Source of the DNA: Gammaproteobacteria bacterium
GTDB taxonomy: Bacteria; Pseudomonadota; Gammaproteobacteria; Steroidobacterales; Woeseiaceae
NCBI GenBank assembly: GCA_029881015.1
Contig: JAOUNK010000011.1
Span: 1 to 23,998 of the forward strand
Length of the DNA stretch: 23,998 nt
Direction: 5' to 3'
A program made the translations under genes and the position numbers. The notes below the pieces were generated by a model. The model made no database searches and had not been told where the DNA came from. It saw nothing but the letters and a program-made list of their open reading frames with translations. This document shows, in pieces, positions 7,691 through 14,838 of this stretch; within the stretch, counting starts at the first letter, position 1; every line of letters starts with the position of its first letter.

Positions 7691-7992
7691 TCTGTATCTA
7701 CTGGCGCGACATACCGGCACAGGTCGTTGGTCGGGCCGGGCGCAAGTCGGGATTCAAGAAGGAACTCGATCCCCGGTTTGCGAAAGCGATTGACCGCGCC
7801 GCCATGCGCGCCGGGCGCGGCTCCAGCGATGCCTACCTCGAGGACTGGCGGCGCGTCACCGAAGACGTCGACGGTGACCTGGAGGCGGCTGTCAATGCGC
7901 GCGTGGCCGAGCTCGAAAACCAGTTTCCACCCGACCACCTCGAGAAGGTCGTGAAGGCCGGCGGCCGCATCGAAAAAGGACGCGAAGAATGA
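7678..7992 (+). CDS. Small 'virulence factor' domain protein of the methyltransferase operon
   Basis: 104 residues. It opens with ICIYWRDIPAQVVGRAGRKSG and contains AIDRAAMRAGRGSSDAYLEDW, characteristic of the small family named virulence factor (PF13769-type, assigned from memory). The name is historical. Family members recur beside methyl-THF methyltransferases and DUF1638 genes in proteobacteria. It is soluble, charged and without signal peptide. It overlaps the upstream gene by 13 bp and the downstream ATG by 4 bp (ATGA), so it is translated in lockstep with both. A small accessory or structural subunit of the methyl-transfer complex is plausible; no function is known to me. Confidence 0.75.
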   Translation: MAKLICIYWRDIPAQVVGRAGRKSGFKKELDPRFAKAIDRAAMRAGRGSSDAYLEDWRRVTEDVDGDLEAAVNARVAELENQFPPDHLEKVVKAGGRIEKGREE

Positions 7993-8891
7993 CCGATACC
8001 GTAATCAGTTCGAAGTCGAAAGAGGTCGTCATCGGTTTCGAGCGTCCGTTTGTCGTCATCGGCGAGCGCATCAACCCGACAGGCCGCAAGCGACTTGCCG
8101 AAGAGATGAAGAACGGTGACTACAGTCGCGTCGAAGCCGATGCCGTCGCGCAGGTCGCCGCCGGGGCGCACATACTCGACGTGAACGCCGGTATTCCGCT
8201 GGCGGACGAAGCGGGGATCCTCGCGGAGAGCGTTCGACTCGTGCAGGCCGTGACCGATGTACCCTTGTGCATCGACTCATCGATCGTCGCGGCACTCGAG
8301 GCCGGGCTTGCGGCCTACGAAGGCAAGGCGCTCCTCAACTCGGTGACGGGTGAGGAAGAGCGCCTCGAAGCCGTCTTGCCGCTCGTCAAGAAGTACGGCT
8401 GCGCCGTAATAGCCATCTCGAACGACGACAACGGCATTTCCGAGGACATCAACGTGCGATTCGATGTGGCGAAGAAGATCGTCGAGCGGGCGAGGGACCA
8501 TGGCATCCCGGTCAGCGATATCGTCGTGGACCCTCTCGTGATGCCGATTGGCGCCATCAATAGCGCGGGCAGGCAAGTCATGGAACTCGTACATCGGCTC
8601 AGGACCGAGCTCAAGGTCAATACGACGGCGGGTGCATCCAACCTGAGTTTCGGCCTGCCGAATCGCAACGGCCTGAACACGGCGTTCATCGGCATGGCGA
8701 TAGCCAGCGGCATGACCTCGGCGATCACGAATCCCCTGCATGCCGAGATCATGCAATCGATTCGCGGGGCGAACGTCGTCATGGGCAACGACCCTGAGTG
8801 CGCGGCCTGGATCGCGAACTACCGCGAGCCATCCGCTGCGGGTGAGGGGCAGCGTGGCCGCCGGGGAAACCGGCGCAGGCGTCGTGGCTAG
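7989..8891 (+). CDS. Methyltetrahydrofolate:corrinoid methyltransferase
   Basis: 300 residues forming a pterin-binding TIM barrel of the DHPS/MeTr type (AcsE, MtvA and MetH middle domain relatives). Recognisable elements are ERINPTG (26-32), DVNAG (64-68), CIDSS (94-98), DP (181-182) and the N-rich ASNLSFGLPNR (216-226), which line the pterin site. The expected reaction is methyl transfer between the corrinoid protein and tetrahydrofolate; with MttB enzymes in the operon, the catabolic direction towards methyl-THF is likely. The C-terminus carries a non-family extension, QRGRRGNRRRRRG, with eight Arg in 13 residues. No methylene-THF reductase is in the window, so further oxidation must use genes elsewhere. 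Confidence 0.9.
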   Translation: MTDTVISSKSKEVVIGFERPFVVIGERINPTGRKRLAEEMKNGDYSRVEADAVAQVAAGAHILDVNAGIPLADEAGILAESVRLVQAVTDVPLCIDSSIVAALEAGLAAYEGKALLNSVTGEEERLEAVLPLVKKYGCAVIAISNDDNGISEDINVRFDVAKKIVERARDHGIPVSDIVVDPLVMPIGAINSAGRQVMELVHRLRTELKVNTTAGASNLSFGLPNRNGLNTAFIGMAIASGMTSAITNPLHAEIMQSIRGANVVMGNDPECAAWIANYREPSAAGEGQRGRRGNRRRRRG

Positions 8892-8904
8892 CCACAAGGA
8901 GCCA

Positions 8905-10839
8905 ATGATCGTATTCATGCCGTCCGGGAAGCGCGGGCGGTTTCCGCGCGGGACGGCCGTGCTGGACGCCGCACGCAGCCTGGGTGTCGATATCGATTCT
9001 GTTTGCGGCGGGCGCGCGCTGTGCGGTCGTTGCCAGGTCGAGGTCGCGGACGGCAATTTTGCGAAACACGGCATCAGTTCGAGCGCAGCGAACATCACGC
9101 CGGCGGGTGAGGCGGAGCACCGCTTCAGGGAGCGGCGCGGCCTGGATCAAGTCCGCCGCCTGAGTTGCCAGGCCCGGGTCGAGACCGACGTTGTCGTCGA
9201 TGTGCCGGCCAGCTCGCAGGTCCATCGCCAGGTTGTTCGCAAGCCGAACGAAGATCACGACATCACGATCAACCCCGTCGTGCATCCCTATTTCGTGGAA
9301 GTGCCCGCGCCGACGCTGGACGAGGCGCATGGAGATCTCGAGCGACTCGGCAACGCGCTGCGCACGGAGTGGGGCCTCGAGGGCTTACGTTGCGAGCCCA
9401 CGGTCGTGCGCGACCTGCAAGGTGCACTGGCCGCAGGCAAGCGGCAGGTGACGGTCGCGGTACGCAATGGCGATCGCATCATCGCCGTGTGGCCCGGTTT
9501 CAGGGATACGCTGTATGGCGTCGCCTTCGATGTTGGCTCTACCACGGTTGCAGCGCATTTGTGTGAGCTCGCGAGCGGCAAAGTGGTCGCAAGCGCGGGC
9601 AGGATGAATCCGCAGATTCGCTTCGGCGAAGACCTCATGAGTCGCGTGTCCTACATCATGTTGAACCCCGGCGGTGAGGACAGGCTCATTGACGTCGTGC
9701 GCCACGCAATGAACGAGCTTATCGGCGAAATAGCGGGCGAGGCAGGTATCGATGTCGCCGCAATCGTCGAGATTACGATCGTCGGCAACCCGATCATGCA
9801 GCACCTGGTGCTGGGCATCAGCCCGGTCGAGCTGGGTACCGCGCCGTTCGCGCTGGCTACCGATTCCAGTGTCGACCTGCGGGCCGCCGACATCGGTATT
9901 GCGATCAACCCGGGAGGCTACGCCTACGCACTGCCGTGTATCGCCGGGCATGTCGGCGCCGATGCGGCCGGAGTGCTGCTGGCGGAGGCACCGCAGCGGC
10001 ACGAGGGTGTTTCCCTGGTCGTCGATGTGGGTACGAATGCGGAGCTTCTCCTCGGCAACGCGGAACGCCTGCTGGCTGCATCGAGCCCGACCGGGCCGGC
10101 GTTCGAAGGGGCGCAGATCAGCGGTGGGCAGCGTGCCGCGCCGGGCGCGATCGAACGCGTACGCATCGACAAGGACACGCACGAGCCGCGCTTCAAGGTT
10201 ATTGGCTGCGACCTCTGGTCGGACGACCCCGCCTTCGCGGACGACGTGCAGCAGGTCACCGGGATTTGCGGCTCCGGCATCATCGAAGTGGTCGCGGAGA
10301 TGTTCCTGGCCGGTATCCTGGGCGCGGACGGCAAGATCGTTGCGCCCGTATCGGCACGCGTCATTGAAGACGGGCGCACGAGGTCCTACGTGTTGCACGA
10401 TGGCAATCCCGCCATTCACATCACGCAAAACGACGTACGGGCCATTCAGCTTGCCAAAGCCGCTTTGCATGCGGGCGCAAAACTGCTGATGGAGCACTTC
10501 GGCACCGACAGAGTCGATCGCATTCGCCTGGCGGGTGCCTTCGGCGCCCACATCGATGTGACGTACGCGATGGTGCTGGGCTTGATCCCGGAATGCGATC
10601 TCGAGCATGTGTCTTCCGCGGGCAACGCGGCAGGGACCGGCGCCCGCATCGCGTTGCTTGACCGTGCGTCAAGGATCGAGATCGAGCAGCAGGTACGCGC
10701 TGTCGTGAAGATCGAAACGGCGGTCGAGCCGCGTTTCCAGGAATACTTTGTTGCGGCCATGGCGATACCCGGTGGCGCTCACCCTGCGGCAGGCGAGACC
10801 AGGCAGCGTCGCGGGCGCCGGTCGAAGAGGCGGGATTGA
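8905..10839 (+). CDS. Ferredoxin-ASKHA corrinoid activation protein (RACo/RamA-like)
   Basis: 644 residues from the ATG at 8905, supported by AAGGAG at 8896-8901 (short spacing) and by family N-termini beginning near PSGKRGRFPRG. In-frame GTGs at 8854 and 8884 are alternatives; 8854 would overlap the upstream gene. A plant-type 2Fe-2S domain shows C34-x5-C40-x2-C43 and C88. A linker leads to an ASKHA ATPase domain starting at DVGSTT (209-214), with VVDVGTNAELLLGN further on. Such proteins use ATP hydrolysis and a low-potential electron to reduce inactive Co(II) corrinoid back to Co(I), consistent with sharing an operon with the corrinoid protein. The C-terminus is an Arg-rich tail, RQRRGRRSKRRD. 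MttB-1 starts 4 bp after the stop. Confidence 0.9.
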   Translation: MIVFMPSGKRGRFPRGTAVLDAARSLGVDIDSVCGGRALCGRCQVEVADGNFAKHGISSSAANITPAGEAEHRFRERRGLDQVRRLSCQARVETDVVVDVPASSQVHRQVVRKPNEDHDITINPVVHPYFVEVPAPTLDEAHGDLERLGNALRTEWGLEGLRCEPTVVRDLQGALAAGKRQVTVAVRNGDRIIAVWPGFRDTLYGVAFDVGSTTVAAHLCELASGKVVASAGRMNPQIRFGEDLMSRVSYIMLNPGGEDRLIDVVRHAMNELIGEIAGEAGIDVAAIVEITIVGNPIMQHLVLGISPVELGTAPFALATDSSVDLRAADIGIAINPGGYAYALPCIAGHVGADAAGVLLAEAPQRHEGVSLVVDVGTNAELLLGNAERLLAASSPTGPAFEGAQISGGQRAAPGAIERVRIDKDTHEPRFKVIGCDLWSDDPAFADDVQQVTGICGSGIIEVVAEMFLAGILGADGKIVAPVSARVIEDGRTRSYVLHDGNPAIHITQNDVRAIQLAKAALHAGAKLLMEHFGTDRVDRIRLAGAFGAHIDVTYAMVLGLIPECDLEHVSSAGNAAGTGARIALLDRASRIEIEQQVRAVVKIETAVEPRFQEYFVAAMAIPGGAHPAAGETRQRRGRRSKRRD

Positions 10840-10843
10840 GCTG

Positions 10844-12352
10844 ATGGCACGCCGCAATCGACGAACACGACGAATCGTAAACGCAATCTCTCAGCTCGAG
10901 TGGCGTAATGTCGTCAATGCTTACGGTCCGATCAACGTGCTCGACGACGAGCAGGTGCAGACCATCATCGACAGTGCCCTCGGGATACTCGAGACAAGCG
11001 GCATGCGCTTCCTCGAGCCGGGAAGCCGGGCGCGCCTGGCCGGCGCAGGCGTCTATGTCGACCCAGAGACGCTGATGGCGCGTTTCGACCCGGCGTTCGT
11101 CATGGAACAGGTTGCACTCGCCCCGTCCTCCTTCGAACTGCGCGCCCGCAACCCGCATCGTCACCTCCAATTAGGTACCGGACACCATATTTTTGCATCG
11201 GTCGGCGGGCCGGCTTTCGTCAGCGATCTCGACAAGGGGCGGCGGCCGGGTACCTACGCGGAGATGTGCGACTACCTGCGTCTCATCCAGAGTCTGAATA
11301 TCATTCACCAGGAAGGTGGCGGTCCGTTCGAGGCCATGGATTTGCCTGCGGATACCCGGCATCTCGATCTGTACCTCGCCCAGTACCGTCTGACGGACAA
11401 GAACTGCCAGTCCTATGCCCTGGGAGGCATACGCGCGAAAGACTCGGTGGAGATGGCGTGCATCGCGCTGGAGACGGATCGCGATGCCTTGCTCGAGAAG
11501 CCGGCGCTGCTCGCGATCATTAACACGAACTCACCGCTGCAACTCGATATACCGATGACCGAGGCGATCGACGAGCTCGCTGCGGCTGGCCAGGTTTGTT
11601 GCATCACGCCATTTACACTGGCCGGTTCCATGAGCCCGGCGACGCTGGCGGGTACGCTGGTGCAGCAGACGGCCGAAGTGCTTGCCGTCGTGGCGTACGC
11701 ACAACTGGTCAGGCCGGGTGCGCGAGTGATGTATGGCAGCTTTGCATCGAACGTCGACATGCGCAGCGGTTCGCCGGCGCTCGGTACGCCGGAGTATACG
11801 AAGTCGGCGCTCGCGAGCGGGCAGATTGCGCGCAGGCTCGGTTTGCCGTTTCGCTCGAGCAACACCACGATGTCGAACTGCAACGATGCGCAGGCTGCGT
11901 ACGAAAGCCAGATGTCGCTGTGGGGTTCGGTGATGGGCGGCGCGCACCTTATCAATCATGCAGCCGGTTGGCTCGAAGGTGGACTCACCGCCTCATTCGA
12001 GAAACTCATCATCGATGCCGAGATGCTGCAGATGATGGCGGAGTACCTGCGCCCGATCGCGTTCTCTGACGACGAGCTCGCGCTTGATGCGATTGCCGAG
12101 GTAGGTCCCGGCGGCCACCACTTTGGCACGGCGCACACGCTGCAGCGTTACGAGTCGGCGTTCTACGAACCGATCCTCTCCAGCCGCGAGAATTTCGAGA
12201 GCTGGCAGGAAGCGGGGAGCAAGGACGCGGCTATGCGCGCCAACACCATCTGGAAACAGATGCTCAAAGACTATGTGCAGCCGCCACTCGATGCGGCAAT
12301 CGATGAAGCGCTCGTCGACTACGTCGAGCGACGCAAACAGGAATCAAGATAA
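10844..12352 (+). CDS. MttB-family methyltransferase 1 (non-pyrrolysine)
   Basis: 502 residues from ATG 10844, four bases after the ASKHA stop; an upstream in-frame ATG at 10748 lies inside that gene and is rejected. The TIM-barrel MttB fold is indicated by VGGPAF (120-125), PFTLAGSMSPATLAGTL and LVRPGARVMYGS, and by DAQAAYESQMSLWGSVMGGAH. No in-frame TAG occurs, so pyrrolysine is absent, as in MtgB (glycine betaine) and MtpB (proline betaine) relatives that act on quaternary amines. The substrate cannot be read from the sequence. The first ten residues, MARRNRRTRR, contain six Arg. An 18/22 match to an arm of the palindrome at 14568 lies at 11174-11195. The TAA overlaps the next ATG (TAATG). 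Confidence 0.88.
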   Translation: MARRNRRTRRIVNAISQLEWRNVVNAYGPINVLDDEQVQTIIDSALGILETSGMRFLEPGSRARLAGAGVYVDPETLMARFDPAFVMEQVALAPSSFELRARNPHRHLQLGTGHHIFASVGGPAFVSDLDKGRRPGTYAEMCDYLRLIQSLNIIHQEGGGPFEAMDLPADTRHLDLYLAQYRLTDKNCQSYALGGIRAKDSVEMACIALETDRDALLEKPALLAIINTNSPLQLDIPMTEAIDELAAAGQVCCITPFTLAGSMSPATLAGTLVQQTAEVLAVVAYAQLVRPGARVMYGSFASNVDMRSGSPALGTPEYTKSALASGQIARRLGLPFRSSNTTMSNCNDAQAAYESQMSLWGSVMGGAHLINHAAGWLEGGLTASFEKLIIDAEMLQMMAEYLRPIAFSDDELALDAIAEVGPGGHHFGTAHTLQRYESAFYEPILSSRENFESWQEAGSKDAAMRANTIWKQMLKDYVQPPLDAAIDEALVDYVERRKQESR

Positions 12353-13875
12353 TGCGACCGACCCTTAGCGTACTTTCCGATGACATGATCCGCGACATCC
12401 TCGATGAAGCGAAACGCATCATGGGTGAAACCGGGATGGAAATTCGCGGCAAAAAAATGCGCCAGCAGTTACTCGATCACGGCTTGAAGACCGATGCGTC
12501 GGGTAATCGCATTCTCTTTTCGCGCGATGTCATCGACGCGGCCATCGCAAGCGCACCCGCGTCGTTCATGCTGCATGATCGCGATGGCAAGCCGTTCACC
12601 GAGATCGGCGGCAACAACGTGCATTTCGTGCCGGGGTCCAGCGGCCTGAAGATCCAGGATCACCGCAGCGGGGAAACGCGCCTGTCCAACTCGACCGACT
12701 TTGTCGAGTATGCACGCCTCTGCGACGGTCTCGACCACATCGCCTACCTGGCAACCGCGTTTTCGACCAACAAGGATATCGAGGCGCATGTTTCGGATGC
12801 CTGGCGCCTGTACATGTGTATGACGACATCGAAGAAGCCGATCGTCTCGGGTGCCTTCAGCGAACATGGCGTGCCGCGCATGACGGAGATGATGCAGCTG
12901 TTCCGCGACGACCGTGCCGATCTCATCGCGAAGCCGATGTCGATCTTCACGATTACGGCGACGGGCAATCTGCGCTACGGCGAAGACTCGTGCCAGAACC
13001 TGCTCGATTGCGTCGATGCTGGCATCCCCGTCGAAATCGTTCCAGTGACCCTGATGGGACTCATAGCACCGGTCACACTCGTCGGTGCGCTCGTCTTCCA
13101 TTGCGTCGATGTTCTCACCGGCATTACGATGGCGCAGGTCGTGCGGCCGGGCGCGCCCGTGCTGTTTGGTGGCGCCCCGGCGACCTTCCACATGAAAGCC
13201 GCGAGCTCGCCGATGGCTGCGATCGAAGCGCAGCGTCTCAATGTTGCTTACGTGCAGATCGCGAAGTCGTTGCACCTGCCTACGCAGGCCTACATGGCGC
13301 TCAGCGATGGCAAGTTCCTCGATGCGCAGGGTGGCGGCGAGACATTCAGCAGCGCCTTGCTGGCCGCGATCGCCGGGGTGAACTCGGTATCCGGTCCGGG
13401 TATGCTCGACTTTGTGCTCACCTTCAGTCTGCCGAAACTCGTGCACGACAACGAGGTCTGCGGCCAGGCTCTTCACTTCTGCCGAGAGGTCCGCGTTCTC
13501 GACGACCTGCCAACGCAGCACCTGGTTGACCAGCTCATGGCCGAGGATCACCTGATCACATCGCCGCACACGCTGGCGCATTGGCCGAACGAGTTGTACC
13601 TGACGGATCCCGTGTATGACCGCCTCAACCGCGAAACCTGGGAGGAGGGCGGCGAGATGCAGCTCTGGGATCGTGCCTGTGCGGACGTGGAAGCCCGTCT
13701 GGCGCGCTACCAGCCCATAGAAACCGATCCCGCTATTGACGAAGCCATGCGACAACTCGTGACGGACGGGCTCGTCGCGCAAACGACGCTGCCTGATTTG
13801 CCGCCACCGCCCGAGAAACAGGAACCCGTCGCGGTGGCCGGGCGCCGGGGTCGCAAGGGACGACGGCGCCGCTAG
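12352..13875 (+). CDS. MttB-family methyltransferase 2 (non-pyrrolysine, divergent paralogue)
   Basis: 507 residues, overlapping MttB-1 by one base (TAATG). It shares the barrel core with MttB-1 (PVTLMGLIAPVTLVGALV and VVRPGAPVLFGG against the equivalents in MttB-1). The later active-site region differs greatly: ALSDGKFLDAQGGGETFSS replaces TMSNCNDAQAAYESQMS. The two are therefore different subfamilies rather than a recent duplication, and may use different amines or form a hetero-oligomer. No in-frame amber codon. The C-terminus ends RRGRKGRRRR, another Arg-rich tail. It is the last operon gene; its stop is 4 bp from the convergent pdxH stop, with no terminator visible between. Confidence 0.88.
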   Translation: MRPTLSVLSDDMIRDILDEAKRIMGETGMEIRGKKMRQQLLDHGLKTDASGNRILFSRDVIDAAIASAPASFMLHDRDGKPFTEIGGNNVHFVPGSSGLKIQDHRSGETRLSNSTDFVEYARLCDGLDHIAYLATAFSTNKDIEAHVSDAWRLYMCMTTSKKPIVSGAFSEHGVPRMTEMMQLFRDDRADLIAKPMSIFTITATGNLRYGEDSCQNLLDCVDAGIPVEIVPVTLMGLIAPVTLVGALVFHCVDVLTGITMAQVVRPGAPVLFGGAPATFHMKAASSPMAAIEAQRLNVAYVQIAKSLHLPTQAYMALSDGKFLDAQGGGETFSSALLAAIAGVNSVSGPGMLDFVLTFSLPKLVHDNEVCGQALHFCREVRVLDDLPTQHLVDQLMAEDHLITSPHTLAHWPNELYLTDPVYDRLNRETWEEGGEMQLWDRACADVEARLARYQPIETDPAIDEAMRQLVTDGLVAQTTLPDLPPPPEKQEPVAVAGRRGRKGRRRR

Positions 13876-13879
13876 ACCG

Positions 13880-14545
13880 CTAGGGCGCGAGCCGCTCTAT
13901 CGTCCACGTACCGTCTGCCTGTTTCGTGTACAGAAAGCGATCGTGCAGGCGGTTGCGCCGGCCCTGCCAGAATTCGATTTCCTCGGGATCGACACGATAA
14001 CCGCCCCAGAACGACGGCAGGGACACGTCCTTGTCCCTGAACTTCTGCTTGATCTCCTGGAATTTGGCTTCGAGCAACGAGCGTGACGAGATCACGCTGC
14101 TTTGCGCGGAAACCCAGGCTCCGATCTGGCTGCCGCGGGGGCGGGAGAGGAAGTAGGCCAAAGACTCACTGGTCGGAATCTTCTCGGCTATGCCGCGGAT
14201 CTTTACCTGGCGCGCGGGTTCTGCCCAGAAAAACAGGAGCGAGACGTTCGGGTTTTCTGCAATCTCCGCTGCCTTCCTGCTCTCGTAGTTGGTGTAGAAC
14301 ACGAAGCCTTTCTCGTCGAAGGACTTCAGGAGCACGGTGCGGCTGGACGGCCGCATGCTGCTGTCGACGCTGGACAGGGCAACGGCATTGGGGTCCAGCG
14401 CCACGTTTTCACAGGCATAACGGAACCAGTCCTCGAACTGGACGATCGGGTCGTCGTCGAGGTCCTCGCGATCCAGTGCAAATCCGGTGGCCGAGCGTCG
14501 CAGCGAGGCGACGTTCATGCCGTGATGTTCCGTGTCCTCTGCCAT
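13880..14545 (-). CDS. pdxH: Pyridoxamine/pyridoxine 5'-phosphate oxidase
   Basis: 221 residues from ATG 14545 (alternative ATG 14518, 212 residues; the family is about 210-218). This FMN enzyme oxidises PNP or PMP to pyridoxal 5'-phosphate in B6 synthesis and salvage. Visible FMN and substrate motifs are SSRTVLLK (67-74), FYTNYESRK (83-91), FWAEPARQVKIRG (106-118), SFWGGYRV (178-185) and the C-terminal EFWQGRRNRLHDR (191-203). The frame stays open upstream to 14791, but that extension runs antisense through tRNA-Leu and a palindrome and is not coding. Neither candidate start has a strong ribosome site. It has no obvious link to the convergent operon, apart from being a cofactor gene. Confidence 0.93.
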   Translation of the reverse strand: MAEDTEHHGMNVASLRRSATGFALDREDLDDDPIVQFEDWFRYACENVALDPNAVALSSVDSSMRPSSRTVLLKSFDEKGFVFYTNYESRKAAEIAENPNVSLLFFWAEPARQVKIRGIAEKIPTSESLAYFLSRPRGSQIGAWVSAQSSVISSRSLLEAKFQEIKQKFRDKDVSLPSFWGGYRVDPEEIEFWQGRRNRLHDRFLYTKQADGTWTIERLAP

Positions 14546-14567
14546 CCCGCAAATATACGCGAAAAAG

Positions 14568-14615
14568 GGTACCTGACACCCTATTTCCGATCGCGGAAAT
14601 AGGGTGTCAGGTACC
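14568..14615. repeat. 48-bp palindromic REP-like element
   Basis: Two perfectly complementary 22-nt arms (14568-14589 and 14594-14615) surround a 4-nt loop ATCG. Each arm starts with GGTACCTGACACCC and continues with TATTTCCG. Flanking A and T runs extend the pairing imperfectly. It sits between the pdxH start and the tRNA promoter. Such GGGTGTCAGGTACC-like palindromes resemble the repeats mobilised by REP-associated tyrosine transposases; no transposase is in the window, so that assignment is inference. It lacks the T-tract of a simple terminator on the plus strand. Confidence 0.8.
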
Positions 14616-14660
14616 GTATTTGTGGCCCCAACACTGTTCCAATCCGAAATCGCCTGCGGG

Positions 14661-14666
14661 TATAAT
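14661..14666 (+). promoter_or_regulatory. -10 box of the tRNA-Leu promoter
   Basis: A consensus TATAAT is followed by a GC-rich discriminator GCCCGGC, the form typical of stable-RNA promoters under stringent control. It is about 43 bp upstream of the mature tRNA 5' end. The -35 is weak (TTCCAA at 14637-14642). Confidence 0.6.
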
Positions 14667-14708
14667 GCCCGGCTGGACAGGACGTGCGGGTCTGACATCG
14701 CATCGAGT

Positions 14709-14793
14709 GCGAAAGTGGCGAAATTGGTAGACGCGCTGGCTTTAGGTGCCAGTGGGGCAACCCGTGGGAGTTCGAGTCTCCCCTTTCGCACCA
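14709..14793 (+). tRNA. tRNA-Leu (anticodon UAG)
   Basis: 85 nt with an encoded CCA end. The acceptor stem is GCGAAAG / CTTTCGC with discriminator A. The anticodon stem CTGGC / GCCAG encloses TTTAGGT, giving anticodon UAG, which reads CUN leucine codons. A long variable arm (TGGGGCAACCCGT) is of class II type, and the T loop reads GGGAG-TTCGAGT-CTCCC. Its place directly upstream of tig is seen in Pseudomonas-type genomes. No terminator separates it from tig. Confidence 0.97.
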
Positions 14794-14838
14794 GCCCTGG
14801 TCCTACATGACTAACTTGATACTTAAGAGAAATACAGA

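Noticed and set aside
8740..8904. Earlier start of the ASKHA gene
   Set aside because: The added residues lie in another frame of the methyltransferase gene and match no family N-terminus; ATG 8905 has AAGGAG upstream.
9385..10608. 407-codon minus-strand frame opposite the ASKHA gene
   Set aside because: Shadow frame; the plus strand shows the 2Fe-2S and ASKHA signatures.
12469..13782. 437-codon minus-strand frame opposite MttB-2
   Set aside because: A high-G+C shadow of a clear MttB gene; composition rich in His and Arg with no recognisable motif.
10844..13875. Pyrrolysine-containing MttB
   Set aside because: Both frames are open throughout with no internal TAG, and no pyl genes are in the window.
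14546..14791. N-terminal extension of pdxH
   Set aside because: It would read antisense through tRNA-Leu and the 48-bp palindrome, and PdxH is complete from 14545.
14709..14793. tRNA-Leu as an integration site of a mobile element
   Set aside because: No integrase, no direct repeat of the tRNA 3' end nearby, and the downstream genes are conserved core genes.
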